Source: Chrysopilus asiliformis | Taxonomy: Eukaryota; Arthropoda; Insecta; Diptera; Rhagionidae | NCBI GenBank assembly: GCA_964034945.1 | Contig: OZ035962.1 | Location: 31,585,943 to 31,649,942 of the forward strand | Direction of reading: 5' to 3' | DNA length: 64,000 bases | Part shown: piece after piece, positions 50,000 through 60,549 of the stretch | Numbering within the stretch: position 1 is the first letter of the stretch | Layout of the letters: each line of letters opens with the position of its first letter | The notes under the pieces: generated by a model | The model's database searches: none | What the model was told of the DNA's origin: nothing | Seen by the model: the letters and a program-made list of their open reading frames with translations, nothing else | Made by a program: the position numbers and the translations under genes

Positions 50000-52843
50000 T
50001 TATCGTCTTTTGTAACCGTATGGTAGAGAGCTGAAATCACTCAAAAACCTACGTTTTTCGGCTCTGGGTCTATACAGTTTAATCTCAGGAGTGGTTACAA
50101 CCTGATGATTACTAGTACGTCCTATATTTCTCGACAATAACTTAATAGATTCGATGTGTTCAGGGTTCCGTATCATTTTCTTCATTGTCTCGAAATTCAC
50201 AAGCTGAGATGCCGCATGATTCAGGCAGATGCCCTTTACCTTGCATACTGTTTTTTCAGAGTTTGTTTTTGTGCAGTGAACTCTGTATGCATAATTTTTA
50301 GGGCCTCCGCTCACAAACTCAGTAATGTAACTATCTGTTCCATAACAGCTCAACTCATCAGTCATATCACCAACAAATTTTCCTACAGATGGCTCGTATT
50401 CTTCATCATCTGATATAAATAACTGAATCGGTGTCATAGTATAATACTCTATCTTTAAGGTGTCTAGATAGCCGTATAACTTTAGCCGAGCCTGTGTTGT
50501 GGTATATGCGGCTATACAGACATTCACTGTTGGAAGGGATTCGGTAATTTCTTCTTTATAACACCAATTCACTATTAGAGTTTCTTCGTTGACGGGTAAC
50601 AAATGTTGTACCTCTATCGAGGGATTTGTCAACATCATATATAATTCAGCTGATTGATTAATTATTGTAGTTTTAGGTTGATTTTCACATTGATTGTCCA
50701 AACTTACCCCAGAACGAATTCAAAATAAGTTTTGCCAGTGATCTTAACCCGGGGTTATCCATTATATCCGAAAACTCTAGTTTTATTCCTTCATTGACAA
50801 AGAATTCCTCAATGTATTGGTGTTTTTCAGCATCTGTATCACAACCGTTGGGCCACCCTGATGCTTGCTGCTTCATTTTGATGAACTTATTCATCATATT
50901 CGTGAACATACCCCCTGAATGATTTAATTTATTGTATGTTTCTAACTGATAGCTCCAAATCTCAGAAATTTCCTGCATTTTGTACCCCTTGTTTAACGCT
51001 GTCCGAATTTCATCAATAACCCATGTACCCATTAGCGATCTTTTACTATCGGTGTGAGTACAAATTTCACTCTGACTTTTTTCCTCACTGCAGGTACAAC
51101 AGAGTGGAAACATTAATTTGCCATTCTGTTTAATGGGCAGAACGGGATGTGATAAGCCTTCTGGTGGTAAAATTTTACATTTGATCAGTCCCTCCACCTG
51201 ATTTAGATCTAGTTTGGTACAACTGGTATGACCGACATACAATTGCGGATGACCAACGGGAAATTTACCATTCTTACATACCCATGGATACAGAGAACAC
51301 ACATCGATGTATTTGATTTTCTCGCCTGTCTTACACTTGTAGTAAGTATATGTATTCCGGTACGACCACCATAAAAAGCTTCCCGAGGATTTAGTTGAAG
51401 GTTTTCCAACATCTGATGATCTTTCAAGTAATTCATTTCTATGTTTCGGTCAATTTCTCTACGAAACTCACATTCCCACTTTTCAATTACATCGTATCCA
51501 TAGGAGCGTAAGCGATCTGTTTTCTCTACAGTGGATTCATAGCGTAGATTCAATGTTGTCGTTTTATCATCATGTAAAGGTTCATCACGGTTATGTAGTA
51601 AACATGAAGGGTATCCATGATAATAGCAACCGTGAAATTCAAAAACTTGGTTCGTTGTTGAACAAAATCCATCTACCTTAACACCATGTACTAATGTCTC
51701 TCTTCCTTTAGCGGCATATAAAATATGTAACTTACGTTGGTCTTCTTCCCAAATTAACCATTGTATCGCTATCCTAGACTGCTGATCCGAATTGCGATAT
51801 CCTGTCTGAGGAATTATTCCGATCGTGTTTGGTTTTAAGAAATTACGTCTAAACACCAGATACATGCGGAGCCACATTGCATTCATTCAGCATTAGTTTC
51901 CGGAATTTCAGACACGCTTCAGTTAGAATTTCTACATCGTTAACACAATACCTCACTAAGTCATCCTGCATGGAAAATTGGTCGTTTTTATGTTCCTCAT
52001 ACCATTGTAGAAAGGCATCGCGTTCATCATCCTTCATAGTATTTGGACAGTAATACTCAACCCCTGGCAGTACCCCAACATAGTCTTGATTTTCCGTAGT
52101 ATTGAAAAGATGCGGAAAATAGCCCTTGCTTGACACCATTAAATCAAATGCTTTTGGGAGTTTACTTAGGGCCATGGGAAAGTAATTCAGCGAGTCTATG
52201 AATTTAACATTTCCTATCTCCATAAGTATGATTTTCGTCCCACGCATGATTAGCTCGGGCTTCAAATTTGTCTTTTGCAGAACGTAGTTCAAAACAAACT
52301 GGTGATCGAATGCCTGTCCGTTGTGAGCTATTACAGTCACCTTCTTGAATTTTTTCCGCATCTCCAACAAATACTTCATAACACTGACTATCACATTGGT
52401 TTTATACGTTTGAAGTCGAAATCCACATTTTTTACAAAAAAATAAATCGGGTAATCAAATGCAGTTGTCACATCTGGTGATTGAAACGCATAGGTTTGGC
52501 TCATGTTGATTTATTTCGCCAATACATTCCCCATTCTGTGATCCAATATACTTTCCTGCCTTGTTTCTAGATCGTAGAATACGAACAGAATATCTTCGGT
52601 AGTAGGTGTTCTAATGCTCGGTTGAATAAAGCACAGATGCCCCTGCTGTACATGAGTCTCACAGATTTTACAATAGATCTCCCCGCAAATATGATCTTTA
52701 TTTGCCTTATACACTTTAAGGCAAACTGTGCACCGTTTTATCAAATCACATACGCTACCTCTGGATAATGACCCCGCTGCAATATGATTGTTGAAACAGT
52801 TTTGCCCTCTAAATCGACGATTGCAGTCTTTACTACACCCCAC
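50000..52843 (-). pseudogene. polB: P5: DNA polymerase B of a second, divergent type, multiply broken
   Basis: The minus strand, over at least five shifted frames, shows an N-terminal Cys/His cluster (CTVCLKVYKANKDHICGEIY, CKICETHVQQGHLCF), Exo I FVFYDLETR, Exo II VIAHNGQAFDHQFV, Exo III VRYCVNDVEIL, a VFEFHGCYYHGYPSC block, Pol A (CSLYPW, about 51300) and Pol B LILNSFWGKFGQS. Codons for the Pol C aspartates lie near 50430 but out of frame between two compensating shifts. Clearly unlike the P2b enzyme, so at least two Polinton lineages have lived here. Confidence 0.85.
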
Positions 52844-52847
52844 CCCC

Positions 52848-53255
52848 CACCTGCCGCCCTACACCCCTCCACCACCCTAGCATAAAAACAATGCCTATAA
52901 TAACAATCACCAAAAACCATGTGCGCCCAACTTCCACAATTCCCCACACCCAGCACCTGCCACACTACAACTACCCACTCACTCAACAATAACAACCTTA
53001 TCTCCAACATAAACAAAAACAAACCAACCCAAACAATAACGACCTTATCTACTACATCTACGACTACCCACGTGCCCCTATCAACCATGTAAACAAACCA
53101 ACTCTTATCTCACTACACACCACCACTATCTCTTATCTCACTCCAACCACCACTATCTCTTATCTACACCAACCACTACACGCGCGCGCATCCCAACCAC
53201 AGGATGCGGGCATCCTTATCTCGTTATCTATCTCTAACCGCAAAAAGTTCCCATG
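52848..53255 (-). promoter_or_regulatory. P5 terminal region, strongly strand-asymmetric
   Basis: For about 250 bp the plus strand is almost only A and C (ACCCCTCCACCACCC style), so the minus strand, on which PolB2 lies, is G/T-rich as in the P2 terminal regions. Three copies of CCACTATCTCTTATCT follow at 53110-53170, and the block ends near TTATCTATCTCT at 53248. GATAAG (minus strand) recurs as in P2. I take it as the PolB-side end of P5. Confidence 0.55.
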
Positions 53256-53276
53256 GCCAAGTGTCCCAATACCTAC

Positions 53277-53447
53277 TGAGATAAGTAAAAGTAAAATATA
53301 GAAAAAATAATTGATTTTTAGAAATTGCTATAAAAGTATTCCTCGTTTAGGATTATATTTAGTTTAATTCTGAGAAAAGAATCTCAAACAAGAGAAGAAA
53401 ATTAAACAAGAAAATTTGGAAAAATTCGTCAAACAGATTGATTAAAA
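53277..53447 (+). promoter_or_regulatory. P6: promoter and 5' UTR of the LHWGD gene
   Basis: Repeat of 43660-43830. TATAAAA at 53329-53335, then GTATTCCTCGTTTAGGATTA and an A-rich 5' UTR. Confidence 0.6.
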
Positions 53448-53503
53448 GTAAGTTATATAGAAACAAAGCTGATAGGTAAATTAAAAGTTTTTTTCTTTAT
53501 TAG
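53448..53503 (+). other. P6: 5' UTR intron of the LHWGD gene
   Basis: GTAAGTTATAT donor, T-rich tract and TTTATTAG acceptor, 56 bp, two bases before the ATG at 53506. Confidence 0.6.
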
Positions 53504-53505
53504 TG

Positions 53506-53902
53506 ATGACAAGGATTTTTTTAATAAAACCAATCAATGGAGAGTGTTTTTATGCACTTACCGATGAGTTCATGGATTTTAAGGATCAGCCACGTCTTCA
53601 TGTATCCCATGAGATATAGGCAGTTTTGGTTAACTCATCTTGAGTAATTTGTCAGGCCTTTCCAAGACCATATAGGTGAGGATTTGATAAGGATCCGGGA
53701 ACAAAACATTCCAATATGCTGTATTATGTGGGTACGTGGAACTACAGATATAGAAATTCTTGGTGGAGGGGGACAGGGTACAATTAAAAGTATATATGGA
53801 ACAGAGACGGAGTTGCTCGAGACTGCATCTCTGTTAGGATTTAATTTATATAAATTTAATGATACAGGGTCGCTCGAGCACCTTCACTGGGGCGACTACT
53901 GA
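53506..53902 (+). pseudogene. P6: LHWGD-family protein, frameshifted
   Basis: Starts MTRIFFNKTNQWRVFLCTYR. After frameshifts near 53565 and a stop near 53643, the alignment with the P2a protein (24812) continues: FVRPFQDHIGEDLI, MWVRGTTDIEILGG, LGFNLYKFNDTGSLEHLHWG. Hydrophobic and glycine positions agree over the full length, so the family is real although this copy is dead. Confidence 0.6.
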
Positions 53903-54076
53903 GTCACCACCATGAAGGCAATTTAGCGACCTTACGTAATAGTCCTTACGTAATACCTTACGTAATATGTAATTTAAAATGTTTTAAATTTTTATATATA
54001 TATTTTTTTTAAACAATAAAAAATTCAAAAATAAAATAAAATGTATTTATTTAAACATTCTCCAAAACAAGCTAAG

Positions 54077-54218
54077 TTTCTCTACATAATATTTCAGTAA
54101 ATCTGCATTCTCCAGTGCACAGTTTTTTTCGTGATGTTCGCATGTGCGGAATTTCGTTTTTGATCTTTCAGCAATTCGCTTTAACTCCTTTAAGCTGAAA
54201 CATCCATAATCTTTCAAG
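54077..54218 (-). pseudogene. Exonuclease-like protein, C-terminal fragment
   Basis: The minus-strand frame DYGCFSLKELKRIAERSKTK, CEHHEKNCALEN matches the P2b version more closely than P1/P7. It is joined tail-to-head to the start of the P7 penton gene at 54219, a rearrangement joint between Polinton lineages. Confidence 0.65.
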
Positions 54219-54905
54219 ACACTAACGTTAGTCGGAAATAGCTCTTTTCTTACAGCAGACTATTTTCCAACAATAGATTTACCCATTCCATATATATGTG
54301 GATTGATAGATCTACAAACTTATAATTCTACCTCAAGTATTGATTCTACCAACAACAAACTTCATCTACATAAGCAAATAATAGAAATACCGGAAGGATC
54401 ATATGAAATTGAAGGATCATATGAAACCGATATATAGAAAAAGAATTAGACTGGAACACTTTGTTTACTTAATGCTAATAACAACACATTAAAAAGTACA
54501 ATCAAATCGAACCAGCGAATTAACTTTGATCAAGATCATTCTATTGGATCTTTATTGGGATTTAGTAGAAAGAAAGAAAATGGAGAATCAAATATTCTCG
54601 ACCCTAATAAATTATATGAATCAGATTTACCAGTAAATATAATAAAGGTGAATATTACAAGAATAGAATGTGATTTAACAACATCAGCGTATATTAATAA
54701 TAAGTTGGTCCATACTCTACATGAATTTTCTCCAATGGTTGGTCCTGGATATAAAATAGTGAAAGTACCACAAAATGTAGTTTATTTACCCGTAACCGTT
54801 AACCGAATAAGTTCTATCACAATTAAACTTCTTGATCAAAACGGTGATCTAGTAAATTTCAGAGGAGAAAATATTGTAGTAAGATTACATTTTCAACCAG
54901 CCTAG
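54219..54905 (+). pseudogene. P7: penton-like protein, first codons missing and frameshifted
   Basis: Begins at TLTLVGNSSFL, without ATG, and shows the empty site of the Harbinger insertion of P1 (TTCTTACAGCAGAC). A short duplication of GAAGGATCATATGAAA near 54410 and a deletion near 54450 break the frame. From 54555 it is open to the normal stop after HFQPA. Confidence 0.7.
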
Positions 54906-54907
54906 CC

Positions 54908-55063
54908 ATGATCATTTACAACCTGAATAAAAGCGCTGGCGAAACAGTTTTATCTACTAGTGATATATCAACTACCAAATCGTTAACATCAGCCCAGAGG
55001 AAACAGTTATCAATCTTCAATAAACAATTTCTCGAATATATATGGTGTAGTTTACGAAAATGA
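54908..55063 (+). CDS. P7: conserved small protein overlapping the capsid gene start
   Basis: 51 residues, MIIYNLNKSAGETVLSTSDI to WCSLRK. It starts three bases after the penton-like stop and ends in ATGA shared with the capsid ATG at 55060, exactly as in P2b although the two sequences have diverged. See 32435. Confidence 0.6.
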   Translation: MIIYNLNKSAGETVLSTSDISTTKSLTSAQRKQLSIFNKQFLEYIWCSLRK

Positions 55064-56307
55064 CAGATATATTGAATATTGGACAACCAATTAAATTTGA
55101 TGATCGCATAACTTAAATAGAAGAGCGAAAAATTTTACCATATAACACTTTAACATATAATTCTGGTGACGAAATAAGATTTCAAATAAATCATCAGGAC
55201 CATTGTATAGATTTGAGTGAGAGTTCCCTATACATAAAAAGAAAATTATTAAAAGCAGATAGGACTGCAGCCGATATTGCTAAAGTACAACTTGTTAACA
55301 ATGCTGGGGCATTTTTATTTGATGAAGCTCGCTATAATGTATGTACTAAGGAAATTGATCGAACAAGAAATGTCGGTATCACTTCTACATTAAAAATACT
55401 TTCGACAAGGGGAAGTGATGAAGTATCAGGTCTTTCTCATAGTGGATGGTGGCAAAAATCAACAGACTCAACTACCATATCCCCACATTTTAATTTCATT
55501 ATAAAGTTGGGTAGTATTTTGGGTGTGGCTGATGATCATAAACGAATTATCCCGAATGCTCAACATGAACTGAATCTTGTACGTTCTAAGAACGATAATA
55601 ATATTTGGATTAGTGATACCGAGAGTGGCTGTATAATTTCCATTGTAAAAATTGAATGGAGGGTTCCATTCGTATTTTTAAATGATGTGGAGAAATTAAA
55701 ACTTTACAAAACGATAAATACAGGGAAACCTTTACAGTTAGCGTTCAGAGCATGGGATTTAAAATTTAAATTCATTAAAATTTATTATTCATTTAATGAA
55801 TATCCATTATTACCAACTACCAAAAATCATCAATGGACTGTAAAAACAACTACGCAGCTTGAAAAACCTAGATATGTTTTCTTTGTGATGCAGACGAAGC
55901 GATATAATTTAAAAACAGCCGATATCAGTCGGTTCGATCACAATAATTTAGAAGAATTTACCGTTTATTTGAATGATGAAAAATTTCCCAACTTTGATTT
56001 AAATTTGAATTTTAATAACAATCAGTATGCAATTCTATACGAGCAGTTTTTAAAATTTCAAAAGTCGTATACATTTTCTAATGAATCTCAACCTCAATTG
56101 AATGTACGCGATTTCAAGGAGTCTCCGTTTGTAATAATTGATTGTTCACGTCAAAGCGAAGTCATAAAGTCCGGATCTGTTGATATTCGACTAGAGTTCA
56201 AGACCAAATCAAATATTCCGGACAGGACAACAGCTTATTGTGTAATTGTACATGATCGGATCGTAGACTATTATCCGATAGAGAATAGGATCGAAACTCA
56301 TATATAA
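55060..56307 (+). pseudogene. P7: major-capsid-like protein, early in-frame stop
   Basis: ATG at 55060, MTDILNIGQPIKFDDRIT, then TAA at 55114-55116 where P1 has a Lys codon. The rest is open to YYPIENRIETHI. It has the same 11-codon insertion as P1 (55762-55794). The first Met of the long open part is not a real start, since similarity is continuous from 55060. Confidence 0.7.
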
Positions 56308-56367
56308 ACAGATATGTTTTCTTGGGTTCTATCAGTTTTCCGATTAATTTTAAGTTGTGAGGTAGTC

Positions 56368-56889
56368 ATGGTAGTATTTATCGACATTCAAGGATTTCGG
56401 GGGTTTTCCAATGAGTTCATCCCCAAAGAAGTGGCGATTTTATACGATAAAACTGATGAATACCAGCATTTCTTAATAAAACCACCTTTTCATAAGGGAA
56501 GTTTAACACCGAAACTCCAGAGACAGACTAATTGGTTAACTTATCGATATCATGAATTGTGTTGGGAAGATGGAACGTTATCATTGGAAAGTTTAAAAAA
56601 AATTTTGTTTTTGAACCTTATCGGTGAAATAATTCTTGTGAAAGGTTTGGAAAAGAAGATATATTTAGAGCAATTATTGAAAGTGGAAACTGAAAATCCG
56701 TTTATCGCTGTTAAGAACTTGGATGATTATAGTTGTCCAAATTTGAAAAATTTAACAAAGACTTGTGAATCTGTAAAATGTAAGCTTGTTAAATGTCATC
56801 ATCACAATCAAAATTGTGCTCTAGAAAATACATTTAAATTAAGATTCTTTGTATTTCATATGATAAATTATAAAAGTGTGTATGAATAA
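56368..56889 (+). CDS. P7: exonuclease-like protein, intact
   Basis: 173 residues from MVVFIDIQGFRGFSNEFIPK; LVKGLEKK, NPFIAVKNLDD and CHHHNQNCALEN kept. Nearly identical to P1 and P4. Confidence 0.55.
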   Translation: MVVFIDIQGFRGFSNEFIPKEVAILYDKTDEYQHFLIKPPFHKGSLTPKLQRQTNWLTYRYHELCWEDGTLSLESLKKILFLNLIGEIILVKGLEKKIYLEQLLKVETENPFIAVKNLDDYSCPNLKNLTKTCESVKCKLVKCHHHNQNCALENTFKLRFFVFHMINYKSVYE

Positions 56890-57042
56890 AAATATATATA
56901 TATATATCAAATCATTTTTTTATTTCTCCAATCTATCGTTTAGAAATCATGTTCAATCATGTTCAACCATGAATCATCAGATCAGACTTGAAGGCATTTT
57001 ACTGTTTCAGTTTTCCGATGAATTTTGATTGAATTAGACAAA

Positions 57043-57218
57043 ATGAATAGCGATAAAAAGCTTCTCTTGAGAGAAGACAAAAATATTAGTAAATATAAAG
57101 AGTTTAAAAGTACAGTCAAATTAACCCATTTAGTAGAAAAGAAGATTATAATAGTTTTACTTCAAAAAAGAATTCAAATATTAGATATGAGAAATTGAAA
57201 GAAAATAATTCAAAATGA
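57043..57218 (+). pseudogene. P7: small basic protein, one-base deletion
   Basis: MNSDKKLLLREDKNISKYKE is collinear with P1 and P4 until a lost A near 57126 shifts the frame; the DNA continues to match to the old stop at 57218. Confidence 0.6.
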
Positions 57219-57635
57219 AAAAAATTTTAATAACCGCAAAGTCGATAAGCTGAAAGATTTTTCGAAAAAAGCTAACCACAAAGTGTTTTGATAAAATGAG
57301 GTGATAAGAGGATTGTAATGAAAAATTGAATCAATAAAAAAAGTTTTACAATGTATTTTTTAAATTTTATTTTTTTCAAACCCTAATTAGTAGGGGAAAG
57401 TTGTACAAAACCGGGTATGCGGGTAAAACCGGGTACCCATTCAAACTTGGCGCCTGAAAATTCTACCAAATCCCCATACTGCCATTTGAGTTGGTATCAC
57501 GTAGCTCACTAAAGTTACAGAGAATCAGCTGGCTCTCGTGTCAAAAGACAGTGTTGTGCTGAATAGTTGTTTTTGTGGTGGTTTAATGTAACATCTTGTT
57601 TGGAATTTGACGTTATTATTTGGAAAACCCGTAAG

Positions 57636-57886
57636 GTGAGTGAATAGCTGTTATTATTATTAAAATTCATTTGCATTTATTGAATAGTGACGTAAAAATA
57701 TTTCCTATAAGAAAGCTGAGAGATCAAAATAATTGCAGTTCTTTCGAAATGACTCTGTGGGGTAAAACCATTCGGGGTAAAACCGGGCTTACCCGGTTTT
57801 GCCCCTTATGCGTATTATTTTTGGATGCCCTCTAGATTATTTTATTACGTACAATTATTTTTAACTTTACTTTTACCTGTTAACAG
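57636..57886 (+). other. Probable 5' UTR intron of the pogo-like transposase
   Basis: CCGTAAG|GTGAGTGAA donor and TTTTACCTGTTAACAG acceptor, 251 bp, before the coding region. Confidence 0.5.
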
Positions 57887-57948
57887 ATATCGCAATACCA
57901 CGGAACTCCGTTAGGAAGACTGCTAGACAAAGTTGGTCCGAGAATAAT

Positions 57949-59090
57949 ATGAAAAAAGCGATATTGGATGTAACAAGTGGCCGTTCCGGATACAAAAAAA
58001 AACGCAGTGGTTTATGGTTTGCCGCAGTCTACTTTGGAGGATCGCGTCAAGAAATATCGAATAGGACAGGACATCGAAAAGGCGTCAAGCATAAATCTGT
58101 CTTTAGTGACGGTGAAGAAGAAGACATCGTTCAACATGTGCAGTTATTAGAAAAAAGATTTTTTGGTTTGACTTATAAGGATATTCGCCGACTGGCTTTT
58201 CAATTAGCTGAAAAAAACAAATTAGAGCACAATTTTAACAGGAATACTCAGTTGGCCGGTAAAGATTGGCTGTATGGGTTTTTAAGCCTAATCTTACAGC
58301 GTCCAAAATATATAATGTTGATGAAACGGGTATAACGTCTTGTCCAAAGAAACGCTCTAAAATTCTTGCAACTCGCGGGTGTAAGCAAGTGGGCATCCTA
58401 AGTTCTGCAGAGAGAGGACAAACAACAACTGTTGTGGCATGTTTTTCAGCTGTGGGACACTTTGTTCCACCTCTTTTTATCTTTCCAAGGGTCCGAATGA
58501 AGAACGAACTCTTAGATGGTGCTCCTCCAGAGTCTATTGCTATATGTCATCCAAGTGGATGGATTCAGAGTGACATATTTGTCGAATGGCTGAAACATTT
58601 CATATATCATGTCAAGCCAATCAAAGAACACCCAGTTCTTTTATTATTAGATGGCCATACGACACACACTAAAAATTTGCCGTTGATAGAACTAGCAAGA
58701 GGTAATGGTGTGATACTTTTATCTTTTCCACCACACTGCACGCACAAACTTCAACCCTTAGATGTAAGTTTTATGGGTCCTCTAAATACTTATTATTCAC
58801 AAGAAGTTAACGTATGGTTGCGGAACAACCCCGGTAGAGCTGTTACCCAATTTCAGATTTGTAGGCTTTTTGGTGGAGCTTATTTGAAAGCAGCAACACT
58901 TGGAAATGCTACAGGTGGCTTCGAGAAAAACGGAATTTTCCCGACGAACGAGAATAAATTTACTGATGTGGATTTTGCTCCATCAGTAACCACGGATCGT
59001 CCATTACAAAGTGATGTCCGAAGTGACTTGAATGTGCCTGTAACTGCCCAGGACATAATACCGACTCCTAGCGCTGTGAAACAGAGTTAA
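57949..59090 (+). pseudogene. pogo/jerky-like DDE transposase, deletion and frameshift
   Basis: An N-terminal psq-type helix-turn-helix region (around KTARQSWSENN just before the ATG) and a CENP-B-like domain (DIVQHVQLLEKRFFGLTYKD, LAGKDWLYGFL). Then a deletion and frame change near 58290 lead to the DDE core: IYNVDETGI (first D), LLLDGHTTHTKN (second D) and FPPHCTHKLQPLDVSFMGPL (third D). GATGGFEKNGIFPTN is the usual family end. The loss between the CENP-B-like domain and the first D removes about 40 residues, so it is probably inactive. Confidence 0.8.
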
Positions 59091-59180
59091 TTTTATTTAA
59101 AGTAATGGAAATGTATTTTTTTTTAATTATTAATTTTTTATATGGGGTAAATTCGGGTATAGTACCCGGTTTTGTACTAC

Positions 59181-59784
59181 TGTAGTGCATATAGATTTAT
59201 AGAATTGTAGACAATAACATAAGAATGTAGAAATGTAAGCAATAACATAATGATATAGAAATGTAAACCATAATATAGGAAATACACTTAATTAGCACGT
59301 AAGCATAAATATAAGCATAGCCACAAACATATGATTCATAAATATGCAACGCAGCAATTATGATTGAGACACTTTGGACTTCAATCATAATTGATTATTA
59401 ATGCATAATGTAAATGTTGTAAAGATCGATGAGATCGATGAACTTAAATAGCTTAGTTAACATTAATTAGCTATAAAAGAAATTGTAGCATATGGAATAA
59501 AATCAGAAGTTATTTTCAATTAAACTGAAAAGTATAATTGCTTGTCATTTCTCCTCGGCTATAAGGTACCAGCCTGGTAAGTTCGGCTTAGTACCTTTGC
59601 CTTGTCTAATATTCGGGCTGCTGAGAAGCGCCTAAACCATTAGCTGGTTCTCTTGCCAGCTGTATAAAATAAATAATAAGACTATAGTTTACTTTTCATT
59701 CTTTCATAACGATGACTTCAAATATCTCTTCATCATGATCTCCTCTTTTAATTGATGTCTAACATTGAAACAAATAACATTACA
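59181..59784 (+). repeat. LTR-A 5' LTR of the truncated copy
   Basis: 604 bp; shares GTAGCATATGGAATAAAA with the solo LTR at 48168, where the 14322 element has CATACAAAATAAAA, so two subfamilies exist. Confidence 0.9.
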
Positions 59785-59851
59785 TGGCGATCCTGCTGAC
59801 GACCCTACGAACGATCCTGCCCAACAACCCTATGATCATATCAACTAGACG

Positions 59852-60220
59852 ATGACTGATAAATTCAACGAGATAACAAAAAAAGGGGAAAATTTTTTCA
59901 ACACTAAAGCTGAAGAAGAGTACGAGCCTAAGTCAATAACACCAGAGGAAGACATCGACCGGAAAACAACATACAAACCAACACCAATTGGCGAACCGGG
60001 ACCAAAACCGATTACTATAGAAGAGTACAGAAATCGGCAAAAACAAAAAAAACGCGAACCCGTAGAAGTAATTATAGATACAAAAAAGAAACGCAAACGA
60101 GCGGGAGCCAAATTCCGCAAAAGGCAACAAATTGCTATTTTATATAAGGAACTTAACATAACAACATGCGCAGAAGTAAAGAAAAATATAAAAATAAAAA
60201 TTAATAATTTAAGAAAATAA
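59852..60220 (+). CDS. LTR-A accessory ORF1, basic protein
   Basis: 122 residues, identical to the protein at 14993 except for one residue. Preservation in two separate insertions shows it was functional in the source element. See 14993. Confidence 0.7.
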   Translation: MTDKFNEITKKGENFFNTKAEEEYEPKSITPEEDIDRKTTYKPTPIGEPGPKPITIEEYRNRQKQKKREPVEVIIDTKKKRKRAGAKFRKRQQIAILYKELNITTCAEVKKNIKIKINNLRK

Positions 60221-60290
60221 TTTTAAGTTTAGAAAATTGTTAAAAAATTAAACCTACTAAAAGAAAAACAATAAAATAGACTATCATTGA

Positions 60291-60548
60291 ATGCCTACAA
60301 ATTTTTTTGCTTTCAAACAGATATATAAACTTTTAAATAAAGAAAACAAGAAGGGTTCATATGAATCTAAAACAAACGAAAATATAATAGTTACCCAAAG
60401 TAGCGTAAATGAAGGTTATACTAAAACCGAACTTACAGTTGCAATAGCAGGCACTATAGCGGTTATAATAATTATAATATTAACAATTTATTATACAAGA
60501 AAATATATTAGGAAGCAAATAGTAAAAGTCATAGATAGAAAAATCTGA
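60291..60548 (+). CDS. LTR-A accessory ORF2, single-pass membrane protein
   Basis: 85 residues: MPTNFFAFKQ start, polar middle, then VAIAGTIAVIIIIILTIYYT, a clear transmembrane helix, and a basic tail RKYIRKQIVKVIDRK. In the copy at 15432 an internal MGSSESKTNE is present, an N-myristoylation-type start; here that Met is Lys, so which ATG is used is open. It ends one base before gag (TGATATGG). Small membrane ORFs are known in some insect gypsy elements, but the role is unclear. Confidence 0.65.
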   Translation: MPTNFFAFKQIYKLLNKENKKGSYESKTNENIIVTQSSVNEGYTKTELTVAIAGTIAVIIIIILTIYYTRKYIRKQIVKVIDRKI

Positions 60549-60549
60549 T

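Larger units (their letters stand above)
57392..59180 (+). mobile_element. pogo/Tigger-like DNA transposon, internally deleted
   Basis: Left end GTTGTACAAAACCGGGTA and right end (complement) GTAGTACAAAACCGGGTA form inverted repeats, with further ACCCGGTTTT boxes inside (57425, 57780, 57790). The right end is cut by the LTR-A insertion at 59181. It encodes a DDE transposase of the pogo/jerky type. Confidence 0.75.
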
